NCBI GenBank assembly: GCA_020637395.1
Contig: JACJWA010000001.1
Coordinates: 1,488,001 to 1,552,000, forward strand
DNA length: 64,000 nucleotides
Source: Calditrichota bacterium
GTDB lineage: Bacteria > Electryoneota > RPQS01
Direction of reading: 5' to 3'
Within the stretch, counting starts at the first letter, position 1; each line of letters opens with the position of its first letter. This document shows positions 23,896 to 32,700 of this stretch, piece after piece. The notes beneath the pieces are model-generated. The model saw only the letters and a program-made list of their open reading frames with translations. It searched no databases and was not told where the DNA came from. Both the position numbers and the translations under genes were made by a program.

Positions 23896-25965
23896 ATGCG
23901 GTTCGCGCTGTTCTTCCTTCTCATTTTGTCCTGCTCCGGTTCACAAGTGCACACCAACGCGCTCATCCACGAAGCCAGTCCGTATCTCCTGCAGCATGCC
24001 CACAATCCCGTGGATTGGCTTCCATGGAGTGATGCGGCATTCGAGAAGGCGCGCAGGGAGAATAAGCCGGTCTTTCTCTCCATCGGTTACGCGGCGTGCC
24101 ACTGGTGTCACGTAATGGAACATGAGTCGTTTGAGAATGAAGAGATCGCCGCGAACTTGAACGAGCATTTTGTGTCTATCAAGGTGGACCGCGAAGAGCG
24201 GCCCGATGTGGATCATCATTTCATGCAGGCCGTCCAACGGATGACGGGCTCTGGCGGCTGGCCGCTTTCGGTGTTCTTGACACCGGATCGCAAACCGTTT
24301 TATGGCGGAACGTATTGGGCACCCGAAGCGCGTTATGGCAGACCGGGATTCATGGATGTCCTGCGGGGATTGGCTAACGCGTGGGAGACCGAGCGGGACT
24401 CCATTCTCTCTTCAGCAACAGCTCTGCACGATGCGATTCATGAAGAGGTCGCTCTTCCTGCCGCAGAAACCAAGCTCTCCCCTGCTCTGCTGGACAGCGC
24501 AGTCAAAGCGTCCGAGCGCAACTTCGATCCACAGTACGGCGGATTCTCAAGGGCGCCAAAGTTTCCGCATGCAATGGAACTGGCGATGCTCCTGCGCTAC
24601 TATTCGCGCACGGGCAACGCTGCGGTCCGCCACATGATTGAGTTGACTCTGAACAACATGGCGCGCGGCGGTATTTTCGATCAGATTGGCGGCGGGTTTC
24701 ACCGCTACTCGACGGATGAGAAGTGGCTCGTGCCGCATTTTGAAAAGATGCTCTATGATAACGCGCTGCTGATGCAGGTATATGAGGCCGCCTCACATCA
24801 ATTCGATAGCTATTCATTACACGCCGTCGCACTTCGTTGCACGGGGTGGCTAATGTCATGCATGCGGCTTCCCGAGGGAGGCTACGCTTCCTCGTACGAC
24901 GCGGATTCGGAGGGCGAAGAGGGCAAGTACTACGTCTGGACTCCGGATGAAACGGACGGAGTACTTGGGGAAAGCGCAGCGGAGTTCAATAGGCTTTTCG
25001 ATATCACCGTCGCCGGAAACTTCGAGCATGGATACTCCATTCCCAATCGCCTGAAGCACGCATCGGAGACTGCTGACCCGGCATTTCTGTACGGCGACTG
25101 GATGGAAGAGATGATCAACACTCTCCTTGCGCGCCGAGACTTGAGACCATCGCCTGCGCGGGACGACAAAGCTCTGTGTGACTGGAACGGACTTCTGATT
25201 TCCGGACTGACGGAAGTGGGACAAGTGGATGTCGCCCGTCAAATCGCAGAGCGTTTTCTCAGAAGTTGGCAACGCGACGGCGAGCTCGTGCATTCTTTTC
25301 TTGGCGACAAAGAGCTGCGTGTGCAGTTGCTGATGGACTACGCCGCGCTGGGAAATGGGCTGCTGGATTTGTTTTGCACGACGGGCGAACTGCGCTGGTT
25401 TGATGCGGCCTATCAATTGGCCGATGAAATCGAGCGCCGCTTCGCCAAGGGTGACGGGCTCTACTACATGAGTGAAGACGCCGTTGCCGGAGTTCGCTCG
25501 GTGGATCTGTTTGACAGCGCCGTACCTTCTGGGAATTCACTGGCCGGCAATCTCTTCATCAAACTCTACTATTTGACCGGTGAAGTGAGATTTCGCGATC
25601 GTGCCGAGAAACATGTCACTACATTGCTGCCCTATCTCGAGCGGATGCCGACTGCTTTCTCGCAGGCATTGCTGACTGCGGAGTGGCTGGTGTTTCCGCC
25701 GGAGCAGGTGGTCGTGGTTGCAACAGATGACGCAACGATGCCTGACCTGCCGTTTCACACTCACAATCGTCAGGTCGTCGTGATTCGATCTGACACAATT
25801 GAAGGCCTGCCACAGACTCATCCGCTGCGCTCGCTGCTGGATGGTAAGAGTCTGTTGAACGCAAGACCGACTTACTACGTCTGCAAGAACTTCGCGTGCG
25901 ATTTGCCGACCAATGATCCGATTGTAGTCGCTAACGCTTTGCGGAAACCGTGGGATGCGAAGTGA
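23896..25965 (+). CDS. Thioredoxin-like DUF255 protein (YyaL/SPATA20 family), possible lipoprotein
   Basis: 689 residues. The N-terminal thioredoxin-like domain has the family signature ASPYLLQHAHNPVDW and the redox-like CHWC (C68, C71) followed by HVMEHESF. The remainder is a long alpha/alpha-toroid-like region related to N-acylglucosamine epimerase/six-hairpin folds (GGFSRAPKFPHAMEL, DQIGGGFHRYSTD, WLVPHFEKMLYDNA). The start MRFALFFLLILSC could be a lipoprotein signal with Cys13 as lipidation site, which would make the protein envelope-located; this is uncertain because many relatives are cytoplasmic. Biological role of the family is not settled. It sits between prmC and tgt with short gaps. 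Confidence 0.85.
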   Translation: MRFALFFLLILSCSGSQVHTNALIHEASPYLLQHAHNPVDWLPWSDAAFEKARRENKPVFLSIGYAACHWCHVMEHESFENEEIAANLNEHFVSIKVDREERPDVDHHFMQAVQRMTGSGGWPLSVFLTPDRKPFYGGTYWAPEARYGRPGFMDVLRGLANAWETERDSILSSATALHDAIHEEVALPAAETKLSPALLDSAVKASERNFDPQYGGFSRAPKFPHAMELAMLLRYYSRTGNAAVRHMIELTLNNMARGGIFDQIGGGFHRYSTDEKWLVPHFEKMLYDNALLMQVYEAASHQFDSYSLHAVALRCTGWLMSCMRLPEGGYASSYDADSEGEEGKYYVWTPDETDGVLGESAAEFNRLFDITVAGNFEHGYSIPNRLKHASETADPAFLYGDWMEEMINTLLARRDLRPSPARDDKALCDWNGLLISGLTEVGQVDVARQIAERFLRSWQRDGELVHSFLGDKELRVQLLMDYAALGNGLLDLFCTTGELRWFDAAYQLADEIERRFAKGDGLYYMSEDAVAGVRSVDLFDSAVPSGNSLAGNLFIKLYYLTGEVRFRDRAEKHVTTLLPYLERMPTAFSQALLTAEWLVFPPEQVVVVATDDATMPDLPFHTHNRQVVVIRSDTIEGLPQTHPLRSLLDGKSLLNARPTYYVCKNFACDLPTNDPIVVANALRKPWDAK

Positions 25966-27113
25966 CCCAAATTGTATCGCATCCGTTTCAGGTTCTTCGG
26001 GAAGACGCGTCCGGCACGAGTGCTCGGCGCACCGTTCTGACGACTGAGCATGGTGAGATTCAAACCCCGCACTTCTTCCCGGTCGGCACGCTTGGAGTTG
26101 TCAAAACGATTTCGCCGCGCGAGTTGCGCGAAGCGAATGTTCAGGCGATTCTCTCGAACAGCTACCATTTGTATCTGAGGCCCGGGCTGGACATCCTGAA
26201 GCAGGCAGGTGGTCTGCATCGCTTCATGCGCTGGGATCGTCCGATCCTGACGGATTCGGGAGGCTTTCAAGTTTTTTCGCTCGCAGAGATACGGAAAGTG
26301 CATGAGAACGGCGTGCGTTTTCAGTCGCACTTGGACGGCAGCTATCATGAATTCACTCCGGAATCTGTCGTAGATATCCAGCGACATATCGGCAGCGACA
26401 TGATGATGGTGCTCGATCTCTGTCCTCCCTACCCTTGTTCACATGCGCAGGCCGACGATTGGAATCGGCTCACAGTCAAGTGGGCGGCACGCGCCCGGAT
26501 CGCGGAACGTGAGCAACCTCTGCTCTATGGGCACAGGCAGAATCTGTGGGGGATTGTTCAAGGATCCACTTATCCGGATTTGCGCAGAGAGTCGGCACAA
26601 GCTCTGATTGAGCTGGAGTTTCCCGGCTATGCTATCGGCGGAATGGCAGTTGGAGAGCCGAAGAGCATTTTTCATGATCTTGTACCGATGACTGCGGAAC
26701 TGCTGCCCAAGGACAAACCACGCTATCTGATGGGCGTTGGTTTTCCAGAAGATCTTTTGCGTTGTGTTTCCTGGGGAGTAGATTTCTTTGACTGCGTATT
26801 GCCAACTCGGAACGGCCGCAACGGCTGCGCGTTTACGTGGAATGGCCGGGTGATCGTCAAGACGGCGCGCCACAAATCGGAGTTCTTTCCGCTGGACGAA
26901 AGCTGCTCGTGCTACACATGCACAACATACGACCGGGCCTATTTGAGACACCTGTTTGTATGCGACGAAATGCTGAGCCTGAGACTCATTTCGCTGCACA
27001 ATATTCATTTTTATGCCGACCTAATGCGGCAGATACGCGAACACATTGACGCGGGAGACTTCGCGTCATGGATGGAGAGTGTGCTGCCGTTGCTTGAGAG
27101 AAAAGATTCCTAA
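25962..27113 (+). CDS. tgt: Queuine/preQ1 tRNA-guanine transglycosylase
   Basis: 383 residues from GTG 25962, which forms a GTGA overlap with the previous stop; a GTG at 25950 is possible. It replaces the guanine at position 34 of GUN tRNAs by the queuosine precursor. Visible features: TDSGGFQVFSL (catalytic Asp), YAIGGMAVGEP, VDFFDCVLPTRNGRNG (nucleophile Asp in the first part) and the zinc site CSCYTC with a later His in LISLHN. No other queuosine pathway gene is in the window. Confidence 0.96.
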   Translation: MTQIVSHPFQVLREDASGTSARRTVLTTEHGEIQTPHFFPVGTLGVVKTISPRELREANVQAILSNSYHLYLRPGLDILKQAGGLHRFMRWDRPILTDSGGFQVFSLAEIRKVHENGVRFQSHLDGSYHEFTPESVVDIQRHIGSDMMMVLDLCPPYPCSHAQADDWNRLTVKWAARARIAEREQPLLYGHRQNLWGIVQGSTYPDLRRESAQALIELEFPGYAIGGMAVGEPKSIFHDLVPMTAELLPKDKPRYLMGVGFPEDLLRCVSWGVDFFDCVLPTRNGRNGCAFTWNGRVIVKTARHKSEFFPLDESCSCYTCTTYDRAYLRHLFVCDEMLSLRLISLHNIHFYADLMRQIREHIDAGDFASWMESVLPLLERKDS

Positions 27114-27125
27114 ACCGGAGGCAAG

Positions 27126-27458
27126 ATGCCTGAGACACTGTTTTCGCCCGTTTTCCTGACGTTGCTTCAAGCTGATGGAGCACCCCAGCCGCCCAGCATG
27201 ATTGGGACACTCCTGCCATTCATCCTGATCATTGTCGTGATGTACTTCCTGATGATTCGCCCTCAGCAGAAGCGCCAAAAACAACACCAAGCCATGTTGA
27301 GCGCGCTCAAGAGCGGTGACGAGGTTGTCACAACCGGTGGTGTGTTTGGAACCATCGCCGGGATTGATGACAAGGACGGTACGCTGTGGCTGAAGATCTC
27401 CGGCGATGTTAAAGTCCGTTTGGATCGCGGAGCAGTTGCGCGGGTGATCAGCCAGTAG
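27126..27458 (+). CDS. yajC: Preprotein translocase subunit YajC
   Basis: 110 residues with one transmembrane helix (about 25-45, LLPFILIIVVMYFLMIRP) followed by the conserved RPQQKRQKQHQ segment and a small beta domain (SGDEVVTTGGVFGTI). YajC associates with SecDF and the SecYEG channel at the inner membrane. It follows tgt, the classical order, but secD and secF do not follow here. Confidence 0.95.
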   Translation: MPETLFSPVFLTLLQADGAPQPPSMIGTLLPFILIIVVMYFLMIRPQQKRQKQHQAMLSALKSGDEVVTTGGVFGTIAGIDDKDGTLWLKISGDVKVRLDRGAVARVISQ

Positions 27459-27484
27459 TTTCTCGCACTCAGAAAGTACGGATT

Positions 27485-28036
27485 ATGGAACGACCCTACG
27501 ACGAACAGACTCTTGTTCATGATGTAATCATTTACGGGCACCCCACGCTGAGGCGCCGGGCCGACGACGTGTCCGTTTTTGATGACGACTTGCGGCAGCT
27601 TGTCCGGGAGATGTTTGCCACTATGGAAGACTATGACGGGATCGGGCTGGCCGCCCCACAGATTGACAAATCCATACGTCTGCTGGTGATTGGCGTTCCG
27701 GGCGAACAAGAAGAAAACAAGGAAGACGAGAAGTTCTATCTGGCCGTCCTCAACCCAGTAATCACCTCGTCGTCGGGATCGTGGGATTTTGAAGAAGGCT
27801 GCCTTTCCATTCCGGATATTCGCGAGACCGTTACTCGTCCGGAGAGCATTACGATGGAGTATGATACTCCAATGGGAGAACACCGGAAGCTCGAAGCGAC
27901 CGGGATTCTCGCGCGCGTGCTGCAGCACGAGATTGATCACCTGAACGGAGTGCTGTTCATTGACCATCTCTCGCCAATTCGGCGAGGCCTGCTGAACGGC
28001 AGGTTGAAGAGACTCGAGCGCGACTCACAGGAGTAG
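27485..28036 (+). CDS. def: Peptide deformylase
   Basis: 183 residues. It removes the formyl group from the N-terminal methionine of new proteins. The three metal/catalytic motifs are complete: GIGLAAPQ (52-59), EGCLS (104-108, metal Cys) and HEIDH (148-152, two metal His and the catalytic Glu). It is five bases before fmt, so the enzymes that add and remove the formyl group are made together. Confidence 0.97.
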   Translation: MERPYDEQTLVHDVIIYGHPTLRRRADDVSVFDDDLRQLVREMFATMEDYDGIGLAAPQIDKSIRLLVIGVPGEQEENKEDEKFYLAVLNPVITSSSGSWDFEEGCLSIPDIRETVTRPESITMEYDTPMGEHRKLEATGILARVLQHEIDHLNGVLFIDHLSPIRRGLLNGRLKRLERDSQE

Positions 28037-28041
28037 GACTA

Positions 28042-28965
28042 TTGCGAGTGGTCTTCTGCGGTAATCCAGAGTTTGCATTGCCGACGCTACAGGCGCTGCT
28101 CGCGAGCTCGCATGAGGTGGCGGCGGTCGTCACAAGCCCGGATCAGCCGCAAGGGCGCGGCCGCAAGCTTGCTGCCATGCCCGTCAAAGCTTTTGCAGAA
28201 GAACGGGGCGTGCGGGTGCTCTCACCTGCCAAGCTGCGAGACGAGTCATTTCTGGCGGAACTAAAACTGCTAGCTCCAGATGCTTTGGTGGTCGTGGCCT
28301 TTCGAATTCTGCCGCGCAGTATGTTTGCGCTGCCCAAGTGGGGATCGCTTAACGTACATCCGAGCCTTTTACCCAAGTGTCGCGGACCGGCACCAATTCA
28401 ATGGACACTTCTGCGAGGTGAGTCCGAGACTGGAGTGACGATCATTCGGCTCACTGAGGAGATTGACGGCGGAGGCATGTTGGCGCAGGAACGCGTTGAG
28501 ATAGGTGACACTGAGAACTTCGGCAGCCTGCATGACCGCCTTGCCCTGCGCGGCGCGGAAATGCTGGTGGGAGTGCTGGATCAGCTTGAGTCTGCAAAGA
28601 GTGTGACGCCAATACCGCAGGATGAGTCGCTCGTGACTCCGGCGCCGAAGCTCACGTCAGAGGATTTTGTGCTGGACTTTCGTCTTCCATCCGCAGTGAT
28701 CTTGAATCGCATCCGAGCGTTCAGTCCGCTGCCGGGTGCAGTAGCTCGTGCAGAGGGATTCTCGCTCAAAGTTCTTGGCGCTGAATACGCTGGCGACGGT
28801 CTCTCACTTTCGGCTGGCCAAATTCAATGGACTCAGGATCATATGTATGTGGGAACGGCAGATCACGCCGTTTCGTTAAAGAGTGTGAAACCAGCAGGAA
28901 AACGTGAGATGAGTATCGCGGATTTCCTTCGTGGTCGTCCGCAGCTCCCGATTCAATTTGACTAA
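28042..28965 (+). CDS. fmt: Methionyl-tRNA formyltransferase
   Basis: 307 residues from TTG 28042 with AGGAG a few bases upstream. It formylates initiator Met-tRNA using 10-formyl-THF. Signatures include the N-terminal VVFCGNPEFALPTL, the loop RGRKLAAMPVK, the catalytic region NVHPSLLPKCRGPAPIQW (Asn-His and later Asp in EEIDGG) and a C-terminal beta-barrel (from about 205) for tRNA binding. Confidence 0.96.
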   Translation: MRVVFCGNPEFALPTLQALLASSHEVAAVVTSPDQPQGRGRKLAAMPVKAFAEERGVRVLSPAKLRDESFLAELKLLAPDALVVVAFRILPRSMFALPKWGSLNVHPSLLPKCRGPAPIQWTLLRGESETGVTIIRLTEEIDGGGMLAQERVEIGDTENFGSLHDRLALRGAEMLVGVLDQLESAKSVTPIPQDESLVTPAPKLTSEDFVLDFRLPSAVILNRIRAFSPLPGAVARAEGFSLKVLGAEYAGDGLSLSAGQIQWTQDHMYVGTADHAVSLKSVKPAGKREMSIADFLRGRPQLPIQFD

Positions 28966-28986
28966 CCTTTCATAGAAAGCAGCAAG

Positions 28987-29676
28987 ATGTTTCCGTTCAT
29001 GTTTGATTGGACGATGATTTTGATTCTGCCTGCCTTTGCACTGGCCATGTGGGCCCAGTCCAAGGTGCGGGGTACGTATCGCGAGTACAGTCAGGTGCGC
29101 TCGCGCCTGGGAATGACCGGCGAACAAGTTGCCCGGCGCATACTGGATCAGAACGGGCTCCAAGATGTTCCCGTTGAACCTGTGGCAGGGGAACTCACCG
29201 ACCATTATCATCCTGGTGAGCGCAAGGTGCGCCTTTCCGAAGGTATTCACGGTTCGACGAGCCTTGCCGCACTGGCCGTTGCTGCACATGAAGTCGGTCA
29301 TGCCATTCAACACAAGAATGGCTATAAGGCGATGACCGTGCGCGCCGCTCTTGTTCCTGCCGCAAACATCGGAAGTATGGCCGCGATGCCGCTGTTCTTC
29401 ATCGGCCTGCTCGTCCCTTCAATCAGTTGGATGATGGACTTGGGCATACTTTTCTTCGCCGGTGCGGTGCTCTTCCATATGGTGACTCTCCCTGTTGAGT
29501 TTGATGCATCAAGGCGCGCGGTCGCAATTCTTGGCAACGGGACGTACCTTGCGCCGGACGAAGTGAAAGGCGCAAAGAGCGTTCTGGATGCCGCAGCTTG
29601 GACCTATGTCGCCGCCGCGACCATGGCTCTGCTGCAAATGATTCGCTTGATTCTTCTGCGCGGCAGCAGGGACTGA
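28987..29676 (+). CDS. Membrane zinc metallopeptidase, YugP family
   Basis: 229 residues. One N-terminal membrane helix (about 10-24), then a domain with the HEVGH zinc motif (101-105), followed by two or three more hydrophobic segments (about 115-165, 205-225) and EFDASRRA, the usual third-ligand region of YugP proteases. These are integral membrane peptidases of uncertain substrate. Last gene of the plus-strand operon; a strong terminator lies 38 bases downstream. Confidence 0.9.
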   Translation: MFPFMFDWTMILILPAFALAMWAQSKVRGTYREYSQVRSRLGMTGEQVARRILDQNGLQDVPVEPVAGELTDHYHPGERKVRLSEGIHGSTSLAALAVAAHEVGHAIQHKNGYKAMTVRAALVPAANIGSMAAMPLFFIGLLVPSISWMMDLGILFFAGAVLFHMVTLPVEFDASRRAVAILGNGTYLAPDEVKGAKSVLDAAAWTYVAAATMALLQMIRLILLRGSRD

Positions 29677-29713
29677 TCCCAGTTAGTCTTTTCCGGAAGA
29701 GAACAGAAGTTGC

Positions 29714-29751
29714 AAAAGAAGCGCGGACTCAAATGAGTCCGCGCTTCTTTT
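29714..29751. terminator. Bidirectional terminator after yugP-like gene
   Basis: AAAAGAAGCGCGGACTCA (29714-29731) and its exact complement (29734-29751) make an 18-bp stem with a two-base loop and A/T runs on both sides. It serves the eight-gene unit on the left and the 5-kb surface protein gene, which ends at 29785, on the right. Confidence 0.93.
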
Positions 29752-29784
29752 GTATGCGTTCATCGAGCTATGAAGTAAGCAGGC

Positions 29785-32700
29785 CTACTTCATCAGCATC
29801 ATCTTCTTAGTCTCAACAAAACTGCCGCTTTCCAGCCGGTAGAAATAGACGCCGGAAGGCATGCTGCCCAAGTCCACACCGACTTCATGACGACCTGCCG
29901 GCAACCGTTCCGCCCGAATTGGTGTTGCCACTTCCTGGCCCAGAACATTGAACAATCGCAACGTGGTCATGGCTCCTTCGGGCAAGTCAAAGCGCACGTG
30001 AGTCGTCGGGTTGAACGGATTCGGATAGTTCTGATAGAGACTGAATTCTCCGGGTAGTGCCGGCGGTGTTTCGTCGGCAACCAGCGCCCGCGTCAGCGTC
30101 AGAGGAAGCACAATGGAACTGTCTATCGCATTGTTGTGAACAATGATGTTCACGTGATAGGTCATGTCCCGCAGGTTGGACGGGTCCACAGTGACAGAAA
30201 TGTCCCGGGTGCTCTGCGGCAGCACGGATTGATTCAGCGGCGTGATGCCCAGCCACGTGCGGTCAAACTTGAGCTGCCGCATTTCCATGCGGTCGCCCTG
30301 TGAGTTCTGGAAGATGCCGCCGAATACCGTCAGCATGCTGTTCCAGTTTGACGTGATATCGCATCCACCGGCACGATCTCCGGCTCCCGTCTCAATCTCA
30401 GTAACAAAGGAAACCGCGCCGGACTGCGGATGCACTTTGCTGACCCAAGCACCTCCTTGTGCGCTGACGTGGAACACATACAGTTTGTACCCGTCCGGAT
30501 CATCCGCGTACCAAGCGAGTCCGTTCTTGTTCAAGTTGTTTTCAAACCGACGGATCTCGTTTCCGTCACGGTCCACGCAGTAAATCGCCGTGCTGTAATC
30601 CGCGACCCAGAACTGATCCAACTGCGGATCATAGGCAATGCAACGGACGGGGCTCAATTGTGGAACGGGAATTGTACTCTGAATCACACCGTTGTAGTCC
30701 ACGCCCTGAATCGCATGCAATCCGTCGGTACCGCCATAGATCAAAGAGCCATCAAAGGCAAGATCGTAATAGCCGAACTGCGTGGTGGTGGGCTGTTCTA
30801 TGGCGCCAATGTAGTTGCCCTGAAGATCGTAGCGATAGAAGTAGTTCGGACCGCTTGGTCCCGAGCCACCGCTAACCACCCAACGGTCTCCGTCAAACGC
30901 GCAGCCCATGATTTGCGCGTCTCCGGTATTCTGGGTGACATCCAAGTGCGCGATCTTCGCCCACTGACCCGACTCACCGCTCTCAGTCTGATACTCAGAT
31001 CGAATGTTGAATGTCAACGGCCCGTTGCCGCCATTTTCAATGATAAACGTCTGCTCCGTCGGGTCGCCAGGCAGCATAAAATTCAGCGCCTCTGCGGAAA
31101 GCTGAATCTCGGGATGCGTCAAGCTGAAGTTGGCATCTTCGACGCTATCAATTTCCACAACGAAGTCTGTGAACGTCCCGTCATTGAATCCGAACTTCGT
31201 CGCGCGCACGGTGTAAGTCCCGATCTGGACATCCAGCATCTGGAATTGGCCACTTGCGTTCGTGACCGCGTAATCCTCTTCGCCATCCAGAGTGATTTCA
31301 ACTCCTTCAATCGGCTCGCTGGTACCTGCGTCAAGCACCGTTCCCACGATCTGACCTGTCGCGAATCGCGCGTCCGTCGTGATTGTAATCGAACGAGAGT
31401 TTCCTATGCCGTTGGCACCGGATGCATTGAGCGTCGCGAATCGGTACTGAAGTCCCACCAGAGCGCGGGGAGCCTGAATTCCAATCGTCTCACCTGGTGC
31501 CTCGTAGAAGTCCTGAGACACGGACTGCGCGTGCTCGTACATGAAAATAATAATGCCGTTCCCGTCGTTCGTCGGGTAGTGCACGGGGTCCAATAGAATC
31601 AGTTGGAAATCCAGAGAGCTGGACTGCGCAAACGCGCCCACGGCATTCCACTGAACGATGACGCGATGATTTGCCGCATCGTTGTAGAAGTAAACTCCAT
31701 CGCCAGAGCTGGACGTCCTCAAGTCATCCCAGAACGGAGCAAGGAGGGCTTCGGGCGCTTGCGAGCCAGGAATCGGGTAGTTGCGGAACATGTCCAAGTG
31801 ATCCTGATCGCCGAATGCAGCCCACCCATTTGAGCAAATCGTCAGCGTGTCGTAACTCTCTCCGTAGAAGGTAAACTCAAACGGCAGAGAAACTATGTCG
31901 CTGTTTGTCTGGCCGCTGGGTGCCTGTTCGCCCGGGTCAGAGCTGGCGCGAGTCAGTCGAGTGCCAAGTGACGAAATCTCCAACCAGTTATAGGGGTGAC
32001 TGAACTCATACTCCGAGTCCACATTGTCGTAGGCAAAATAGCCGTAAGGATCCGGCCCGGTTGGATCCGATGACGCAGCTATTCCAACCGGGATGGCCAA
32101 TGCGACCGAATCCACAAAGTCGCCTGCGGTCTGCAAGATCACAACAAGGTTTGCAAGGCTGCCGGGATAGGTTACGGAATTGGCTCGAACCTCGAAATCC
32201 GTTGGGCCGCACATCGCGGTACCGCCCACCGCGATGTCTCCGAAACTGCCGGATCCATCCGTCACCGAAAGCAAACTGTAGCGCGACACCAACGACGCCG
32301 ACACGCCGTTCATCGCGACGCCGCCCTCGTTTCGCACCGTAATTCGCAAGTTGGCAACTTCCCCTGGATCCAGCCGGCCATTGTTGTTTCCGCCAGAAAT
32401 CGTAGCACCCACGAAAACAGCATTCCCGGCTTCAATAGTCAATTCGACGGTGCTGAAGGCCGTTCCGCTGGTTGTCGCAACTTGGAAGGTGAGCTTGGCC
32501 GTTTCGAGATGACGCATGCTATTTGACAACGCGATGCGGAAGGCCGAGTTTCCGGAAGCTTGCTGCCCGGACGCGATATCAGGATAAGTCGAAACTGCGT
32601 TCAGAATGGTCACGTCCGGATTGTCACACGTCATGGACGTTGTGATCCCGGTGGCCGTGCCGGCGATTCCAAAATTGCGAAGTGCGACGCTCAGGTCCAC

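Noticed and set aside
30430..31596. 388-codon plus-strand open frame inside the C25-like gene
   Set aside because: Antisense to a continuous secreted-protein frame with clear domains; no signal of its own.
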